DNA of 64,000 bases from Spongilla lacustris (GCA_949361645.1 OX442437.1:2624296-2688295), one strand, 5' to 3'; positions 1 through 11,418 are shown, numbered from the stretch's first letter. Made by a program: numbers and translations. Notes: generated by a model not told the origin, from the letters alone.

Positions 1-168
1 ATAAAGCGTGCCATTTGCTGGAGAATGGTAGAGAAATGGATAAAAGAAAACGATCTTTCGTTCAACACGACTGTCTGGCTAAAATTTGATAGTGATAGAC
101 ACGACCATGTAAACATTCTTTCGTGTAAAGTTTGCAGGCAGGTTAGGGGCCTTTTCCAAACAATTTAA
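1..168 (+). pseudogene. Fragment resembling the N-terminal zinc finger of hAT/ZNF862-type proteins
   Basis: An open frame runs from the window edge to a TAA at 166-168 (56 codons). It contains a W-x-K-F-D stretch and then V-N-I-L-S-C-K-V-C, the spacing seen in the N-terminal BED-like zinc finger of domesticated or active hAT proteins. No histidine pair follows before the stop, so only part of a finger is present. The left end is cut by the window. It could equally be the last part of an exon of an unrelated gene. The family call is memory-based and weak. Confidence 0.3.
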
Positions 169-309
169 ATCAGCATCATTGTGACATTTTGGGGGAGGGG
201 GATTACAGGCTATGACGCTAAGAAAATTTTATTGTCCGCAAGTTTTGTTTTTTATATATAAATACAGAACATCTAGCTAGCTGCAGCGTTGACGCTAGTG
301 ACAGCAGTT

Positions 310-3226
310 ATGTCTATTCAGACTACACTTTTTGGAACAGTAGATGAGAAACACATTTACAGGGTGCCACAAGACACTCAGTGTACTTAAGGCTGCCACC
401 TAATGAATTTACGTCATAAAAATGGCGACTATGTACAAAAAGTCAAATCTCACGCAAGAAGCATCCCCTATGATAGAAACATTAGACGAGTGTATGTTAT
501 ACACTGTTCCAACTATTTGTAACGTTCTATGATTAGACAACATCCCTGCGGTATGTAACCGCTTGGAATACGGCGATATAACCAATTACGGCTGTATGCC
601 AGGATGTTGCGATCCGTGTCTTAGAAAAGTAATGGGGTATTTAAAATCCACATATGTTTGCATGTATTATGCCGACTGGGGAATTTAAATAATTGGCTTG
701 CTGTATTCCCAACAACCATGAACAAAGTTCAAAATGGCCGACCAGCTGCACAAAGACTAATGAATCTTCGATGCACGGTCCAGTTATTGAAAACCCCAGT
801 CATAAGCCATAAGTATCAACCTAGAGGAACCTGCCCAGCATTAAAAAGTTACCTTCGAGCTGCATTTTCATCCCAGGGTTTTAGAAGTTCATTAACATGC
901 GGGTCAAGTACAGTGGTTATTAACAAATAACCAGGCGGCTGATTAGTGTTGCTCGATAGCTGCTGTTAATTTTTGGCAATCGTAAGCTTGGGAGCATATA
1001 ACACAAATGTTATCCTGTGGATCTATCCAGGGTCATAATAGGTATGAAAGTTGTACAAAAGTAGACGTCTTACGCTAACGGGAAATCGATAAGTAACGAT
1101 CCGCATAACGTCATAATTATGCAATACAAACATGAACGTTGACAATGTGTCAACAACACGAAAACAAGATTTTTAACATGAGGCAGCCTTAACTACCCTG
1201 AGCACGTACGAGAAGTTTATTGAGATGTGGTGGCAACGCGCCACACGAGAGAATCCAGAAGGAAGCAAGAACAAACTTCTCAAGCAAGCACAGGTATGTA
1301 GTTTATGGAGGCACAGAAGTATTATTTAGCTATGCTAAATATATTTCTAACCTGTACCATACTGTAGGTTAAATGGAAAGCTATGAAGAATTTACCTACT
1401 GATCTTGAAAACATTTTCACTGACTGTGAGGAACAAGGTACAGAGAGTGGGTAGTGTGATGTGGAAGTACTTGATTATGGATTTTCAAGATTGGCAACCT
1501 CAACAACAGGTGTGCAGTCCTGTTGTGTATAGAGATAAAGATTTTCTGTTTTGCCTACATGTACATACATGTACAGGAGCAACACATAGCCCTCAGTCAT
1601 GCTCAACACCTGGCCCTCTGCCACCATCACTTTCTGTGATTTCAAGGACATTGCAAGCAACTTGTGTGCCAACATCATTCACTTCTTCACAGGCAGAATC
1701 TTCACAAATGCTTTTCAATGTTCTCTGCCCTGAGATTGACTTTTTGACTGACAATGTGAGGAATAATAAGGCATTCATGACTTGTGTGAAATCGTCAGAG
1801 CAATCATTGCTGTATTTCCTAAACATCAGGGATAAATATTTGGCAAAACAAATCCGAGACAGGCCAAGCAATCTCAAGACGTGCCTGAACAAAATCCAGA
1901 AAAGTATTAATGCAATTATTTCCCTCTTTGAGGAAGCTTCAAAGTTGAATATCAACCTATCAGTTGAGGTTGATAGGCTTGCACGAATGTGTTTGCAGAA
2001 GCAAGAACCTCTCACTCGAATAGGCCAATTCCTCATTGCACTGAAGAACAAAATAACCTCTGGAGATGTACTTGACATTCGTTGCAAGGTTCAACAGCAA
2101 TATGAGGCACATACAGAAGACAGCAATGTGATCGGCTGCCACATGCCCAACTATACTTGAGAAATGGCCTTCCAAAGCATGAAGATCAGCAAAACTCAGG
2201 TGTCTCTAGTTTTCCCCTTCAAGATGATGATCTATGGTAAGTTTATCTGTACACCTTAACCCATTTAGAAGTACATGTGATAACAGTGTAAACCATGAAC
2301 CACATAAGCATATCTTGTTGTTACTACATACACACTGGGAAATAGGAGTGATGCTGGAAAATTCTTTGGCTGTCCTCTCTTCAGGAGCTGATGATGAGTG
2401 CTTCGAACACTTGTTCACCCTCAGCTGTTGTTAAGCAAGTTGCTGAGTATTTCCCAATACTGATTGTTTCCAAGGGTGATTGCACACTGCTGATCAACAG
2501 CCAAGAGCTTATAGTGACTGGTGATGGCTTTGAAGCACTGGTACTTGTTGACCAAGTTCCAAAAAGTTCCCACAAGAAACCTTCAGAGAAAGAAACCATC
2601 TTTTTCTCTACTGCAAGTGGAACACATAGTCAAATCGGAAGACCATCACTTCTGTCTCAATTTCCCTCGATTGTGTCTACTGCTGCCTCTTTTGTGAAAG
2701 CTAATGGATTCAGTGCACATGAGCAGCGTCGAGAAAGCATTGGAAAAGTAGGAGTGAGCCTCAGAGAAATTAGAGATCATGTACTCAGCTCAGTACCTGG
2801 CTTAAAAAACATGGAATTAGTGCAAGCTCAGTGGCTCATCTCATGCAGCCCCCAAGACATGGAACGAGAGCAAACTCAAGGTACAAAGGGCTAGTTGCTG
2901 CCAGGGTTCCTGGCAAGCGAAACCCAGCACTATCTCTTGCTCAAGTTGCCTACAGGCGTGAGTTCTCAGCCATTTTTGAGACTGTTCAGCTGTGATGATA
3001 AGATCAATTAGGGGCCTTAGCAGTGAGCCTAATTCAGCATTTCTTCCCTGTCAATGATGCTCAAAACGTGACTGATCACAATTTTCCAGTTCCAGGATAT
3101 CTGCTGATTCCTTCTGGGTATATGAGACTAGTGAAGAAGCCATCCCCTACTGCCAATGCAATGTACCTAGAAGGTGAAGACATGACAGAGTACAGAGACG
3201 ATGGGCTGAACGATACTTGCACAATG
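310..3226 (+). pseudogene. Uncharacterised intron-bearing, probably transposon-derived gene, 5' part
   Basis: Coding pieces of one gene on the plus strand. An ATG at 310 opens 26 codons up to the TTAA site at 387. After the 391-1188 insertion a coding run 1201-1293 ends at a clean donor (CAG|gtatgt), and an acceptor (tgtag) precedes 1378. Longer pieces are 1693-2157, about 2161-2236 (ending at gtaagt), 2385-2894 (open past the start of an exon after cttcag) and about 2870-2990, which carries an A-R-V-P-G-K-R-N motif followed by V-A-Y-R-R-E-F. 3023-3226 carries D-H-N-F-P-V-P-G-Y and I-P-S-G-Y. Frames shift between pieces, so it is broken now. I recall similar proteins in cnidarians and sponges with no assigned function, probably transposase-like. 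The Gmr1 element begins at 3227 and the same frame resumes at 21336. Confidence 0.5.
391..1188. mobile_element. TTAA-flanked non-autonomous DNA transposon (798 bp)
   Basis: TTAA occurs at 387-390 and 1189-1192. Just inside, the left end reads GGCTGCC and the right end reads GGCAGCC, its reverse complement, with further weaker matching (CATG/AATG). TTAA duplication is typical of piggyBac and Kolobok elements. No transposase frame is visible inside; the 90-codon frame at 658-930 has no recognisable content. It sits inside the uncharacterised gene, between its first piece and the next. Confidence 0.6.
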
Positions 3227-3506
3227 TGTGAGGTATGGTCATTCCCAGTGGCTTCATGCCTCTATGGACTATATATCGGAAGTGCCTTTGGGGTATTTTG
3301 TATAGGTGATAGATTAATCGCTTAATATTTAGTATTGTTATAAGTTCATGTTCACACGGACCTTAGTCATGTATTGGTGCATATATAAGACTGTGAGGTG
3401 TTCTTGTTGAGGGGTTGAATATTGTGTGTTTAAGGCCAACCTCCAGGGATCGGGATCCTTCGGCATGCGCAGTCGATACTGCGGACCTATGTCGGAATCC
3501 TTCACA
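3227..3506 (+). repeat. 5' LTR of the Gmr1-like element (280 bp)
   Basis: The LTR starts TGTGAGG and ends CCTTCACA. It matches the 3' copy at both ends: the first about 50 bases (TGGTCATTCCCAGTG and on) and the last about 30 (GCGGACCTAT to CTTCACA). The primer-binding site follows directly at about 3507 as TTGGTGGCAGCAGTG. A promoter is expected here but I saw no clear TATA box. Confidence 0.85.
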
Positions 3507-3578
3507 CTTGGTGGCAGCAGTGTCAATCCATCGGCGACAGTTGTTCAGCGAGACCCAGTGTAAACATTTTTTGTTGTA

Positions 3579-4109
3579 TATGAGCACTAGGTCGGGGCGG
3601 AATTATAAAGTTGGAAGTGAAATGGCAAACGAAGGGATAGAAAATTTGATGACGGTGCTGATCGAGGACAGGAAGTCCCGAGAAGCTCAGTATGAAGACG
3701 AAAGAGACAGCTGCAAGCATTGGAGACTTTGATGCGGGGACAAATGGAGGTAATGCGGAAGCTTGTAGAGGATTCACGAAAAGCAGCTGAAACAAGAACC
3801 CCTGCTGATCAGGAACAGGTGGGTAGAGAAGGGGAGGCCAAATTAGTTAAGTTGTCAGAACAGAACAGTATAGAAGCCTACTTGACGACGTTCCAGAGGG
3901 TGATGCATGCGTATGAGATTAAGGAGGAGCAATGGGCGGTAAAGCTTGCTCCGTACTTGACGGGCAAGGCTCAGCTGGCCTATGCAGCCATGAGGGCTGA
4001 GGATACAGACAGCTATAGTTGCCTGAAGGAGGCAATCCTACAACGTTACGACATCTATGAAGAAATGTACGCAATGCGTGCCTTGTTTGAGCTTGGTGTG
4101 TGTACATAG
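3579..4109 (+). pseudogene. Gmr1-like gag, N-terminal half
   Basis: The frame starts at the ATG of 3579 (M-S-T-R-S-G-R) and passes by a frameshift near 3720 into a second open frame. That frame carries a capsid-like helical region (E-A-Y-L-T-T-F-Q-R, then Y-L-T-G-K-A-Q-L-A-Y). It should continue with the R-T-F-R-E-A-V stretch now at 9530, but is cut off. A 35-bp tandem duplication (copies from 4076 and 4111) shifts the frame and produces the TAG at 4107, just before the TTAA insertion. This part of gag resembles the SCAN-like capsid domain of gypsy elements. Confidence 0.75.
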
Positions 4110-4292
4110 TGCGTGCCTTGTGTGAACTTGGTGTGTTTACATGGTGCGTACTTAAGGGCTGACTAAAATTCACGCAGTATGTTTATTAACATGCCATCGA
4201 TGTTCTTTTTTTAAAAAAATTGTGTAAAAACAATTAAATGTCTTGATCCCACATCTGCAGCACCCTACTTGCGTAGTTCTTCCTCACCAGAG

Positions 4293-4550
4293 CTAACCAT
4301 ATTTAGAAGGAATTCGACCAGTTTTTGCAAAATAGTCTTTTTCGTATTTATTGATTGCCTTTTGATGTTCACTGTGTATTAGTACGATGCTACTTTTCAC
4401 CTTCGCCAGTAGTTGCCTATAGTATTTCACATCACCATAGCACTGTTTGTCATGTTTCTGCTGTTTTTTCATTTTCAAACACTTCCTTAGTTCATTAAGT
4501 TCCTTAATATCTTTATTGTAGCCAGTACATTTAATTAGGGCTTTGCACAA
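4293..4550 (-). CDS. Short lysine-rich helical ORF, unrecognised
   Basis: 85 codons on the minus strand inside the TTAA element, with no recognisable catalytic motif. It is Lys/Glu-rich and predicted helical (K-E-L-N-E-L-R-K-C-L-K-M-K-K) and ends in a tail reading G-R-I-P-S-K-Y-G. It may be the last exon of a second transposon gene or a coiled-coil accessory protein. The upstream part is not visible as an open frame, so the true start is unknown. Confidence 0.35.
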   Translation of the reverse strand: MCKALIKCTGYNKDIKELNELRKCLKMKKQQKHDKQCYGDVKYYRQLLAKVKSSIVLIHSEHQKAINKYEKDYFAKTGRIPSKYG

Positions 4551-4927
4551 TTTTGTTTCAATAGCAGTGACAATTATAACGCCCGGACACCGGACATTTG
4601 TCCAGCTAATTTAGTCTATTGTCCAGTGGTCAATTAATTATCCGGACAAAATGGCCAGACAAAAACGTACAGGTGATTTGAAGTAGTAAAAGCCCTGGTC
4701 CTAGATGTAAAAAAACACTACGCGACAAGTAACGAGAGCTACATGTACCTGCAGCTTCGTCAAATGGCAACGGGACAATGATCGCGATCACCAGATGCGC
4801 GTGTAGCTTTGCTGTGAACTGGAACAAGATAATGTCGTCCACGTAGCGTTTTTGTTTTGCGGTGTGTGTAAACGCTACAAGGACTGCATTGCATTGTCAC
4901 GAAACTTTTGGTACTACGGTACCAATC

Positions 4928-4997
4928 TAGTTGGGCGTAGCCCGACCTTCGCGTATACTATAAATAGAATACGCGAAGGTCAGGCTATGCACAACTA
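4928..4997. repeat. Palindromic mini-MITE, copy 1
   Basis: Near-perfect inverted repeat of about 70 bp. It starts TAGTTGGGCGTAGCCCGACC, continues CTTCGCGTAT, and returns through ATACGCGAAGGTC to CAACTA. A second copy lies at 43761-43824. Both begin and end in TA, compatible with a TA target duplication. Confidence 0.8.
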
Positions 4998-5547
4998 CTA
5001 GTACTACCAATGCAAAGACATATGCTGTAATGGAGCAGCAACTAGCGAGTTCATAAGGTAGCAATGGGGCGTTTGTTGAGCGTTAATGCAAAATATAGAA
5101 GTGAGTTTGTACTTAAAGAATACATTCATGTCCGGCCATTTCAAAAACATGTCTGGGCAAACACATGTAACCCCTTACATTTTGTCCGGCCATCCCAACG
5201 AAGTTATAATTGTCCCTGAATACTGTACGCAGGTGGTAGTATTGAGTCTGATGTTGTCATGATTGTATCACTTGAGAATGAGAAATCTGTATGAGTGCCT
5301 GCTACATTCATGGCTTCCACTATTTTGTTTTTTACAGCTTCTGTGTCAGCCTGAGGTACTTCAGTACAACTTTGCAGTAAGTTGTCAGGTGTAGATTGCT
5401 GCATGTTTTCTATGCACAGTGTCAGGCCACTGCTTTCATTGCTTATTGTGTGATCAGAACAATTGATTTGTTCTTGGCATGGTTCTGTTAAAGGTGTGCC
5501 TATGTGGTGTAGAAATCCTGTGTTGATGTATAATCTCCTTCCTGAGA

Positions 5548-8114
5548 TTATAGTTTAATTGACGTGGCTGGTATTTCAGTTTTGCTCTGTATTATTGTCT
5601 CCCAGCATTCCTTCTGTCTAGCATACACCTGGGGAAGGTATGTGTCACGAAAGTAAAAAAGATTTGGACCAGCAGGTTGATATTCAGGATCACTATTTCC
5701 GTCCTTGAATACATAACCTTCTTCATCAGTACACCCCATACATCCTTTCCACAAACCAAAAAGGGGCTGATGCGTGTAAGGTGAGATTGCCAGCTATCTT
5801 TGTACTTGTTTACTAGCTCAAATGGAACGCAGGTACCATTAAAACTAGGTAACCCTGCTGCTGCCTTTGTCACAATAGTGGTAGAATTTCGAGTTTTTTC
5901 GTAGATTGAATGTTTGCATTGTGCCCTAATCATGATTTGTATCATGATATTATTCGGGTGCCTGTTGGTGGTCCGTTCTGTTATTCTACGACACTGTCTG
6001 AACATCCCCCAGTTCATATTGCTTTGCAGCATGTTTACTCAAAGAATGCAAATAAAGGCCAAAAGATTTGTCCCTTGTATTCTTCAACTCTTTAAATAAA
6101 TCACAGCAGAGCTGGTGATGGAGCCACAAATTGTTGTATAATCTGAGAACAGCGTTCACTATCTGGTGCGTACAGTACTTTACCTGCCCATACTATTGAC
6201 TGTAGCAAAATATCAACCTTCCAATGTGCATCACATGCTTGTGTTACTAGCATATGCAGGCGAATCAGTGTGGCTCGTAAATCAGCAGCACTCTTCTTCT
6301 CCTTTCCCATACAGATGCTGATGCTGCTTTCACAGGTTGCCTTTACGGATGCTGGAAGAACTGATGGCAACTCTTCAAACAAGTTCAGAAGGTGACCTTG
6401 ATTTCATGCATTGGTTCACAATCTAGTATGTGATACTGTTGCAGATTGAGATTGGTCAGTTTCTGGTCTGGTTTGAGCAGCAACAATGAAGGTACCCGTT
6501 GTACACCTTTAATCATATCCTGGAGTAATGGCTGTAGTTCTTCTCGTAGATGATCAACATCAGCCACACCTCTTGCTCAAAGTTCTTGCCGGATTTTAGC
6601 AATAGAAAGGTGTTTGACATACAAGGGTTTTATTATACAAGGTACCCACCCAAGTACCCCTTGTATAGCTATGCTCTGTAGCTCTTCGGTGGTTCTTGTT
6701 GTACAGGCTAGTGCATGGGCTTGGTCATCCATCATATATGACTTACATCCACATCCTCCACATTTATAAATCCCACCAACCTGTGTCCCTCATTCAAATT
6801 GCTTTGCTGGGTGATCGCCTGTGAAGAATCATATGATATATGTACTGAAACTCCACCACTAGATATGATGGGTTCAACTAACACTGTGAAGGCATTCCAC
6901 TCTATCTTTGATAATTGCAGCTTGGTCTTGAATGCTGGTTGAGTTCAAAGCTAATAGATATATTTCTGGCTGTTCAACAATTGTCTGTATTGCAGGGGTG
7001 ACACCTTTTTTCTGCCACATACATATCTGGGTCCGGTATATATTGTGATCATGATGTAGCCATTTCCAAGGACTGTTGCATGGTCATGCCAGATGGCTAG
7101 TGACCTTGTACGCTGGAGCTTTTTAAGCATTTCCTGTAAGGCAGCAATGCAAGTAGTTTCACTGACATTAGGTACATAGTTTCACCATATCTAGCAACAC
7201 TTTATGCTCCATACTGTCAATTCTGTCGTCAGAGAATAGATACATATGCTTTTCTTGTTTTTATAGGAGTCTTACCTGAGCTCTTCAATAGGTATTTTGC
7301 GACCACTAATTTTTACTTCCTTAGCAACTATTTTGCCATCCTTTGTGACAAATTTATGCAATGTATAGGGAGTACATGTTTGCCCCAACTGTATTTCACC
7401 ACTAGATATCAACCTTTTCCATTCTGCCTTTATTGTATCTGCAGGTGGTGGGGCTGGTATGGATATGTCACTCTTTGAGAAGCATTTCTTTGATGCTCTG
7501 GATCTTCCATTGTAAGTGTGAGTGTCAAGGGAGGTAACATCTATTCCATTTTGAATGGCAAATTCTTTTACTACTTGTCCTCTGTTTAATCCTGGAACTT
7601 GATGGTCCTTTGCGAATTTTGACCACACAAGCTTCTGACCTTTTTGTTGTGCATCCCTTAGGTCTTTTAAAATTTGCTCCTTATCCCACTCAACAAAATC
7701 AAAGTTAGGTGAATGGGTTGTTTTTTTCTTTTTTACATCTGTTGTTATTTTGCAGTAAGTTGCTTTTCTTTTTCGGCTGTAACTTGCAACCGATTCATTT
7801 TCCTTTATCAATACCTGTGCTGTTTTTTTCTGGAGTACAGCATTGCACTTATCCCGACATTGTCTAAGTAATTCCCTTTTCTTTCTTCGGTTTTCTACTT
7901 TGTTTGTATGTTTGTCGACTTTTTTTGTTTTGATTAGCGTTTCTATTAATGTTTGTCCAAAATTTGGTACACATACCCTGTCAGCTGAAGCTATCACTGT
8001 CTTAATGAATATATCTTTGTTAGTGGTTGCACTTGCAATAGTTTCAGCTTGTTTGTACACAGGCTGAGCAGGAAATGTGCACTGAAGATCGTAATGCATG
8101 GTGTGGCACATCAT
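5548..8114 (-). pseudogene. Long uncharacterised transposon-associated ORF, degenerate
   Basis: The best-preserved part is 8114-7272 (280 codons). It has a lysine-rich N-terminal region and then W-D-K-E-Q-I-L-K-D-L with V-P-G-L-N-R-G-Q, and ends G-R-K-I-P-I-E-E-L-R. Downstream, in several frames, come W-H-D-H-A-T-V-L-G (about 7110-7080), C-G-G-C-G-C-K (about 6760, a probable zinc site), H-L-R-E-E-L-Q-P (6550) and L-D-C-E-P-M-H (6420). Then L-Y-A-P-D-S-E-R (6170), R-T-T-N-R-H-P-N-N (5970) and W-Q-S-H-L-T-R-I-S-P (5800) follow. I recall a family of this shape in cnidarian and sponge genomes with no known activity. Several frameshifts mean it is no longer coding. It may be the transposase of the surrounding TTAA element. 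Confidence 0.5.
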
Positions 8115-9511
8115 ACACTCAGATACTGTGTGTAATTTCTTTTCTTCCTCTTTTAAACCATTCCATTTTGTTACTGAAAATGTGGTTTTTGTTGGTTTGA
8201 GAATGCCATTTTTTGTAAAAAAAATCCTTCATTCTTTTACAGTGCATATTGTATTTGCTTGGCAACTTTTTGCTGTGCATTTGTTCAAATTATTCCTCGC
8301 CTATGGACAGTGATTTTTGAAAATGTTTTTAAAAATTTTCCATGCTTTGCTGTCATAATGCTACTCTTACATATCCACAGTTTACTGATAATGCTATTGG
8401 AAGCATCTTCGTGCAATCTGTGGATATTGGAAGGTTACATTTGTGTGTATAGAAAATGCAATTGCATTAATTGGTACCATGTGCCTATCTTTGATCCCAT
8501 TTTTAAAAGAGGGATTTATACGTAAGGGGTAGCTTGCAGAATGAACACCACAATACTTAGATCCACCTATATTTACACACATGTATAGTACATGTAATAT
8601 TTTACTGCATGTCGTATGCATTGTAAAGGATCTATTGAAATGCTCTATGCTCTTACCCCTTCCAGACACTATTCAATACATAACAGAGCAAGACAGCATA
8701 TGCATAACAGACCTGTACTACTTTGTACGCACTGCAGAACTGTACACACAGCTGGTTGGTTGTTCTTAACAGGTCTGCATGTAAACAACAGACAGGAAAT
8801 GTAAAGCAAACTTGTAGATTGATAATGTTGATGCTCACATGTCCAATGAATATACGGATGTTGAGTTGATTTTACCCACAGGTGCCGATATGCGTCGATT
8901 TCACTGCTACTGATGTACAGCTGCAAGAGTACCGGCTACTGTGAAAATATTTCACGTGATATGCAGCCGCATGAAATGGTGAATAATGAACATCACAATA
9001 GTTGTCTAATAAGGCGGAGGTCTAAACCGCACTTTTTCTCATTAACAGTCCAATGAAAACTTCAGGCAGTGGTTACATCAATACGTGTGGGGTCCTGCTT
9101 GCGGAGAAAATGTATGTACCAGTCATAGCAACTATAAATAACAAATATACAATATTATTTACAACATTTCATCGACTAGTATCAAAATGGAAACTCAGTT
9201 CTACAAGTAGGACCCAAAGCGACATAGTTCTGAAGTTGCTCTTCAAAACAAGCCCTCTCCAGTGATTAAGCGTGTGAGATAAGTGCTTCGCCTAACACAT
9301 TGAAGTGTTTAAAGTTCCCTCACGGAACTGTCTTGTTTTCCTTACGGCAGTGGAGTTAGAGGTTTAAAAGCCACTCTTTTGGTTGTAGAAAACTTGCCGT
9401 GTCAGAAACAGTGTCTTCTTTTGGATACAGTGCTTCTATTGTAGACAAAAACAAATCAGCATTATCTGCAAAATTCATTCAATAAATTAATTAAAACGCG
9501 GGTGCCCGACC
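8115..9511. other. Terminal non-coding part of the TTAA element
   Basis: I see no protein with recognisable content in either strand here; the open frames are under 92 codons and shadowless. It is AT-rich and probably the 5' flank of the minus-strand ORF. Confidence 0.4.
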
Positions 9512-9832
9512 TTAAGTGCGTTGAGCAGGAGGACATTTCGAGAAGCAGTGAAAAAGGAGGAAGAAACGGTGAGTGAATTAGCTGTGAGATTGACGGATCT
9601 CTTGCAGAAGTGGACGAAGGGGTGCAAGACAGTCGAAGAAGTCCGAGACATGATGGTCAAGGAGCAGCTGCTAGACGCGCTACCATGGGAGCTTAAAATT
9701 TGGCTAGCGGAGAGAAAGCCTAATACGTCTAAGGACGCTGCAGAACTGGCCAACACTTACTTGCGAGCTCGAAGGCTTGAGTGTCGCTCGGAACAGTCGG
9801 GGAATGGTAGCCAGTACAAGGGACCATCCTAG
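9512..9832 (+). pseudogene. Gmr1-like gag, C-terminal half of capsid
   Basis: This resumes the gag frame after the TTAA insertion (L-S-R-R-T-F-R-E-A-V). It includes V-S-E-L-A-V-R-L-T-D-L-L-Q-K-W and V-K-E-Q-L-L-D-A-L-P, the conserved SCAN-like capsid helices of gypsy Gag. The frame ends in TAG at 9830-9832; the nucleocapsid region continues in another frame. Confidence 0.75.
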
Positions 9833-9929
9833 AACAGGGATACAAGGGAGGTGCGAAATGCTTCAAGGGTATCAAGTGGATGGGAGACACCAGGTGGACA
9901 AGGGGCTAGATGAGCTGAAAACAGGGAGG

Positions 9930-10280
9930 CGATCCAGTGTTTCACCTGTGGCAAACGGGGGCATATTGCAAGGCATTGCCATACTAACGCTCTTGTTTGC
10001 ATAGGGTTGCCAGGTGACCTGCGTCGGGAGGGAACAGTCAATGGTCAGTGGGCCAGAGGTATCATACTGGACACTGAATGTTCGAGGACGATGGTACACC
10101 ACAACCTGGTGTCCAAGACGCAGATCCTGGATGGAGAGTCCGCGGTCGTGAGATGCGCCCATGGGGATAGTGTTTTATATCCCATGGCTAAGGTCAACAT
10201 ATAGAGGTCGATGGGTGCACAAATAGTGTTGTGGCAGCAGTGTCAGACACCCTTCCTATGGATGTTCTCCTAGGAAAACT
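9930..10280 (+). pseudogene. Gmr1-like CCHC knuckle and aspartic protease
   Basis: A knuckle C-F-T-C-G-K-R-G-H-I-A-R-H-C (C-x2-C-x4-H-x4-C) lies at 9940-9981. The protease follows in another frame with I-I-L-D-T-E-C-S-R-T-M at about 10048: the catalytic D-T-G reads D-T-E. The later hydrophobic motif L-P-M-D-V-L-L-G-K-L-L is at about 10250. With the third motif residue changed and frames broken, no active protease could be made. The second Gmr1-like copy keeps D-T-G-C-S. Confidence 0.7.
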
Positions 10281-10746
10281 ACTGCATAGAGTATCGGTCG
10301 AGTTTGAGAGAGAATCACACGTTCTGGCGACTACTACCCAAGTAAGAGCTAGGCAAGAAGCGGAGGCAAAAAGGGAGTCAGAGGAAGCAGCAGCAGTCAG
10401 AAGTACGACCGCATGCCGTTTTGCCTACAGAGGAGATTCAGCCAGAGGTATCGAATGTCGGTGAGGAGCTGGACGAATCGATATTCACTGGAGGAAGAGA
10501 GAGGCAACATTTAAGCCGGAGCCAAATATGGGAAGGAAGGAAAGAATACCGTTCAGAGGGATGTCCAGAACCATCAGAAGTTATTAGCGTAACAGTGTCC
10601 GCGGAGTTGAAAAGCCTCCAAGAAACAGATCGGACACTGCAGGTCATACGGAGAGCAGTTGCGAAGAAGGAAAGTGAAAATGGGATCAATTTAGTTATGA
10701 AGGAGGGGCTAATTTATAGGGTGGTGAGGGCACCTTTTGGTTGGGA
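10281..10746 (+). pseudogene. Gmr1-like spacer and start of integrase
   Basis: A charged Glu/Arg-rich spacer is followed by L-K-S-L-Q-E-T-D-R-T-L-Q-V and then G-L-I-Y-R-V-V-R, the stretch just before the integrase HHCC finger. The frame is interrupted at 10746 by the hAT element and resumes in phase at 15842, once one 8-bp duplication is removed. The spacer replaces the RT expected here in ordinary gypsy elements. Confidence 0.65.
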
Positions 10747-11019
10747 CAGCCCCAACTCTGAGGGGGGGGGCAGGGGGGGCAATATCCCCGGGCCCAGGCC
10801 TCAATGGGGCCCGGGCCTTTAGAGCCACGCCCTTTATTTGTCACTAGGCACACACCCTCAGGCCTAGTCGATAATGAATGGCTTAGTTGCTAAGATAATT
10901 AGTTTCGGGGCCCAGACCGTTGTAACCAATCAGCGTCTTGGTTTACACTTTCTATTTAACGAATAGCAAGAATGAGCTAACATCACAAATCAGGCGCCCA
11001 GAAAAGAAGGGAAAAGGCA

Positions 11020-11418
11020 ATGCGTGCTGAAGGGGTCAAAGGGCAGAATACGCTAAAACAACATGGGTTTGATGTAAGTGAGAAGCAGATTAAATGTAGC
11101 AGTCAGAGTGTGCAGCCTAATACTGAAGAAATCGAAGGCCCATCACATAGTGATATCGGAATTGCTACTGAAGAAGTACTGAATCAAGAAGACCTGCTTG
11201 AGATTCAAGAAGAGCCTGAAGTGGTGCCTCGATCCGAACCAGATATATGAATGAAAGTGAAGTGGAAGAAAAGGCAAAGTTCTTTGTGGCTCAGTACACT
11301 GGTGATGTTTCTTCTGAACTTGTTCAGGAGATAATGCATCTAAAAGCCATTCATACAAGTAACTTAGGAGAAAAATCTTTAAATCCCATTCAGCTGCTCA
11401 ATGCGCTAGCAGAAACGT
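11020..11418 (+). pseudogene. hAT (ZMYM1-type) protein, N-terminal fragment
   Basis: ATG at 11020, then 76 codons ending in TGA at 11248. A second frame continues (N-E-S-E-V-E-E-K-A-K-F-F-V-A-Q-Y) to the LTR insertion, so one frameshift is present near 11248. The acidic Glu-rich stretch followed by E-L-V-Q-E-I-M-H-L-K resembles the region before the RNase H-like core in ZMYM1-type hAT proteins. The core itself is absent, so the element is an internally deleted derivative. Confidence 0.6.

Larger units (their letters stand above)
4156..9511 (-). mobile_element. TTAA-flanked DNA transposon of unclear superfamily (5.36 kb)
   Basis: TTAA lies at 4152-4155 and 9512-9515. The gag reading frame on the left (GCG TAC) joins in phase to that on the right (TTA AGT GCG) when the block and one TTAA are removed, which supports a clean insertion. 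The ends begin GGGCTGAC on the left and GGTCGGGC on the right (reverse complement), so terminal repeats are weak. The cargo is a long degenerate ORF on the minus strand (5548-8114) and a short helical ORF (4293-4550). TTAA targets suggest Kolobok or piggyBac, but the proteins do not let me choose. Confidence 0.6.

Noticed and set aside
658..930. 90-codon ORF as a gene
   Set aside because: Within a TTAA-flanked non-autonomous element, with no recognisable content.
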